From positions 124,001 to 188,000 of the forward strand of contig OAPG01000022.1 of the NCBI GenBank assembly GCA_900208305.1: 64,000 bases of DNA, written 5' to 3'. Each line of letters begins with the position of its first letter. The first letter of the stretch is position 1. Positions 61,783-64,000 of this stretch are shown here, piece after piece. This DNA is from Melanopsichium pennsylvanicum. Taxonomy: Eukaryota; Basidiomycota; Ustilaginomycetes; Ustilaginales. Under the pieces are notes generated by a model. That model saw nothing but the letters and a program-made list of their open reading frames with translations. It had not been told where the DNA came from and searched no databases. Position numbers and translations under genes: made by a program.

Positions 61783-63036
61783 ATGTCGCTCATATCCCAT
61801 CTTCCACCTCCAAATCTGGCACCTCCAATCCTCTCCCAGCCCATCGCAATAGCCTCATGTACTCTTTTTACCGTCTCCTATGTCTCAAGCCTCTACCTAC
61901 ATCCTGCAGGACGTATAACCGCCACAAAGGATGACGACGGTAATGTGATCGATAGGGACCATCCAACCGTGATTAGGGCTCGAATCATAACTGCTTCACT
62001 AGCTACTGCTGTCACAATTGCTGCTACTGGCCTTGGGCTGTGGTTCAACAATGCTGTGCCCAGATCTGTGAGTACACTCTGCCTCTTTGCACGCAGCTTG
62101 AGTATAGAACATGGTGGCTATGCTGACAAAGTTCCACGTGGATACATCCTTTACAATGACATAGGGTTGGCTGTTGGAAACTTTAAACATAAGCCGCCTA
62201 CTCGGTTTACCATTGCCAACGCCCTCTCTGCTCAATAGCAACTCTCTCCCGTTCAATCCAACCCTATCTTCCTACCTGGTCAACGTATGCAAGCAGATAG
62301 CCGCCCCCCTCTTGCTCACCTCTCTACTCTTTCTCGGTCCCATAACAGTCTCGTTCCTCGACCGCCAACTCCCCTTTCAACGCTTCTTCTCCTTCCACCG
62401 AGATCTGGTCGAAAAAGTCACAACCCTTGCTGGTATCAGAAACTTTCTCGTTGGTCCCATTACCGAAGAACTTGTATTTCGAACAGCCATCCTCACCACT
62501 CTACTCTTCTCTGGCGTCTCCAACATCAAACTCATCTTTGCCTCGCCTATCTTCTTTGGTATCGCCCACGCACATCATGCTTACAATGTATACCTTCAAG
62601 GCGGAAGAACAACAAACGCCGCATTCAGAGGCTTATCGATAGCAACACTCCAGTTCGCATACACCGGTGTTTTCGGTTGGTATGCAAACTTTCTCTTCCT
62701 TCGTTCGGGATCCATCCTGGGTAGCACAACAGCGCATATATTTTGCAATATCATGGGCCTTCCAAATCCGATCGACGCTTGTGAGAGGCATCCAACAAGT
62801 AAATCTCGTAAGTATCACTCAAAGTGTCCTACCCAACTTCACTTGGAAACGAGAGCAAGATGGAATTAACCAAGAGAGAGAGAGCTTTCTAACATCTTTA
62901 TTTGATTCCGTATTGTGGGTTTGTAACAGTCATCTGGATTGCGCATGCTGCGGGCATCGTCCTTTTTGCAAAGTATCTGTTCCCATTCACCAGCGCATCT
63001 ATCCTTGGCCCAAGTCTGTATTGGCCTCAATCATGA
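61783..63036 (+). CDS. rce1: CAAX prenyl protease 2 (RCE1)
   Basis: Three exons, 61783-62067, 62165-62807 and 62930-63036, encode 344 residues. Intron 1 (97 nt) has donor GTGAGT, branch GCTGAC and acceptor ACATAG. Intron 2 (122 nt) has donor GTAAGT and acceptor GTAACAG. Both keep the frame. Several membrane segments are present. The catalytic signatures of the ABI/CPBP family are intact: EELVFR at 196-201 (EExxxR), FGIAH at 226-230 (FxxxH), and a third His in TTAHIFCNIMGLPNP. The C-terminus is hydrophobic (IWIAHAAGIVLFAKYLFPF). RCE1 removes the -AAX tripeptide from prenylated Ras, Rho and mating pheromone in the ER membrane. The ATG at 61783 has A at -3. Confidence 0.93.
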
Positions 63037-63118
63037 TGCCAAACTGGAATCAATCACCGTTTCTCATCATCCCAAAAAAATAAAAAAAATAAAAAAATCA
63101 AATAACCTCTTTTGTCAA

Positions 63119-64000
63119 TCATCGAAAGTTCAGGCTGGTAGCCTTAGCTGCTCTCACCTCCTCAGGTCCGAGTGCAAGCCACCGCTCATACCCCGGTGTT
63201 TCACCACTAAGCCAATTCGACATCAACCTAGAGCTATTCCTCGTCGACCTACCTCCACCTGCACTTAAGACTGACGAATCACCATCCGCTGCAGCCTGTT
63301 GAGCCAGAGCGGCGTGAATCTGTGCCAGATCCTCGTCCACCAATGCCATGAGCCGAACAAAGGGCGCATACGAGACAATTTGAGATGGTGCAATCTGGGT
63401 CGAGGTTTGAGTGAATCGAAAGTCTCGAAAAAGCGGATGCAAGAGGGTTTGGATAAGAGATGCTTCTCTTGCCTGCAGAGCTCTAAGCCTCATTTCTGTC
63501 ATTTTTGTAACAGGCACCTCATCATCCTCAAATGCCACTTTCGTTGCAAGCCAAATGTGAATCTCGGCAAGAGCCAACCCATATTCCATAGATGCACTTG
63601 AGTCAAAAGTTTGACGTTGCTCGTGCCTTGCTAGCGGATGCGCCGCAACAAGTTGGGTCCATCCGCCTAGTTGACGTGAGTTTGGCTGTTGTTCCAATCC
63701 ACCTTCTCCAAATGCTTCCATGTCCCAGCGAGCATCAAGATTGGTCTCGAAAACGTCTGCTAGACTAGCACTCTCTGCTGCACAAGCTACTGCTTTCACA
63801 TCCGAGTTAGTAGACGCGAGTGTAGAGACCGGATCGCGCCCTTGTTCATACTTTGGCGCATGTTTTGTGAGATGACCAAATTCAAGTTGAAGCAGGGCTT
63901 GGCGGATGTCCACCCCCACCGCTTTCTCTGCATCGGGTTCGGAGTCGAGTACCATCTCCGTTCCCGGCAGACCAAGTAGCATGTCTGTCACTTGATCCGA
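63119..64000 (-). CDS. Unknown protein, 5' end beyond the right edge
   Basis: The minus-strand frame is open from the window edge (reading SDQVTDMLLGLPG) to a stop at 63119, giving 293 codons of the C-terminal part. The first in-window ATG is internal-looking, and the true start probably lies outside. The sequence is moderately charged and predicted helical (SMEYGLALAEIHIWLATKVA; MTEMRLRALQAREASLIQTL), with a Ser/Arg-rich stretch near the end and no membrane segment. I do not recognise the family. It is convergent with rce1 (about 80 bp between stops). Confidence 0.65.
   Translation of the reverse strand, partial: SDQVTDMLLGLPGTEMVLDSEPDAEKAVGVDIRQALLQLEFGHLTKHAPKYEQGRDPVSTLASTNSDVKAVACAAESASLADVFETNLDARWDMEAFGEGGLEQQPNSRQLGGWTQLVAAHPLARHEQRQTFDSSASMEYGLALAEIHIWLATKVAFEDDEVPVTKMTEMRLRALQAREASLIQTLLHPLFRDFRFTQTSTQIAPSQIVSYAPFVRLMALVDEDLAQIHAALAQQAAADGDSSVLSAGGGRSTRNSSRLMSNWLSGETPGYERWLALGPEEVRAAKATSLNFR

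Overview
This window is nuclear DNA of a filamentous or dimorphic basidiomycete fungus, most probably a smut (Ustilaginomycotina). The kingdom is certain: the genes carry spliceosomal introns (GTAAGT-type donors, CTGAC/CTAAC branch points, mostly 73-137 nt), and the products are eukaryotic (TFIID, cap-binding complex, peroxins, GPI transamidase, mitoribosomal proteins). The smut placement is an inference from compact genes, many single-exon genes, GC-rich coding sequence and overall gene content. I count 27 protein genes (two cut by the window edges) and one intron-containing tRNA-Ala.

Layout. 1-11 kb: the cut 5' end of an unknown gene, a 3 kb gene-free stretch, a secreted GH18 chitinase, a D-2-hydroxyacid dehydrogenase and a very long PPR-like protein. 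11.8-19 kb: tRNA-Ala(AGC), a nucleolin/NSR1-like protein, a 1,067-bp block without a single CpG, an NADH pyrophosphatase and the Nep1 rRNA methyltransferase. 19.9-38.4 kb: an Mbp1-like APSES factor, mitoribosomal mS34, a PIP-box protein of unknown function, gephyrin-type molybdenum cofactor synthase, an SH3 protein, mitoribosomal uL24m, an ACBD5/Atg37-like protein divergent from PEX3, and RVB1. 38.4-41.3 kb: 2.9 kb without genes. 41.3-64 kb: one reading frame that fuses ALG3 to GAA1, then TAF4, GOT1, a LIM-binding (PtaB/Adn1-like) regulator, ARS2, CBP80, SPT4, cyclin C, RCE1 and a gene running off the right edge.

How the genes relate. Most are housekeeping genes with no shared operon logic, but three arrangements stand out. 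The ALG3-GAA1 frame joins an N-glycan mannosyltransferase to a GPI-transamidase subunit, both ER membrane proteins, with no methionine between them. PEX3 and the Atg37-like acyl-CoA-binding gene are head to head, and both products act at the peroxisome membrane and in pexophagy. ARS2 and CBP80, partners in the nuclear cap-binding/ARS2 complex, are tail-to-tail neighbours in a 16 kb stretch rich in RNA polymerase II genes (TAF4, LDB, ARS2, CBP80, SPT4, cyclin C).

Limits. Exon structures were assigned by eye from splice signals, frame continuity and family resemblance. Starts were set at ATG codons with good context where possible. No database search or transcript evidence was available.
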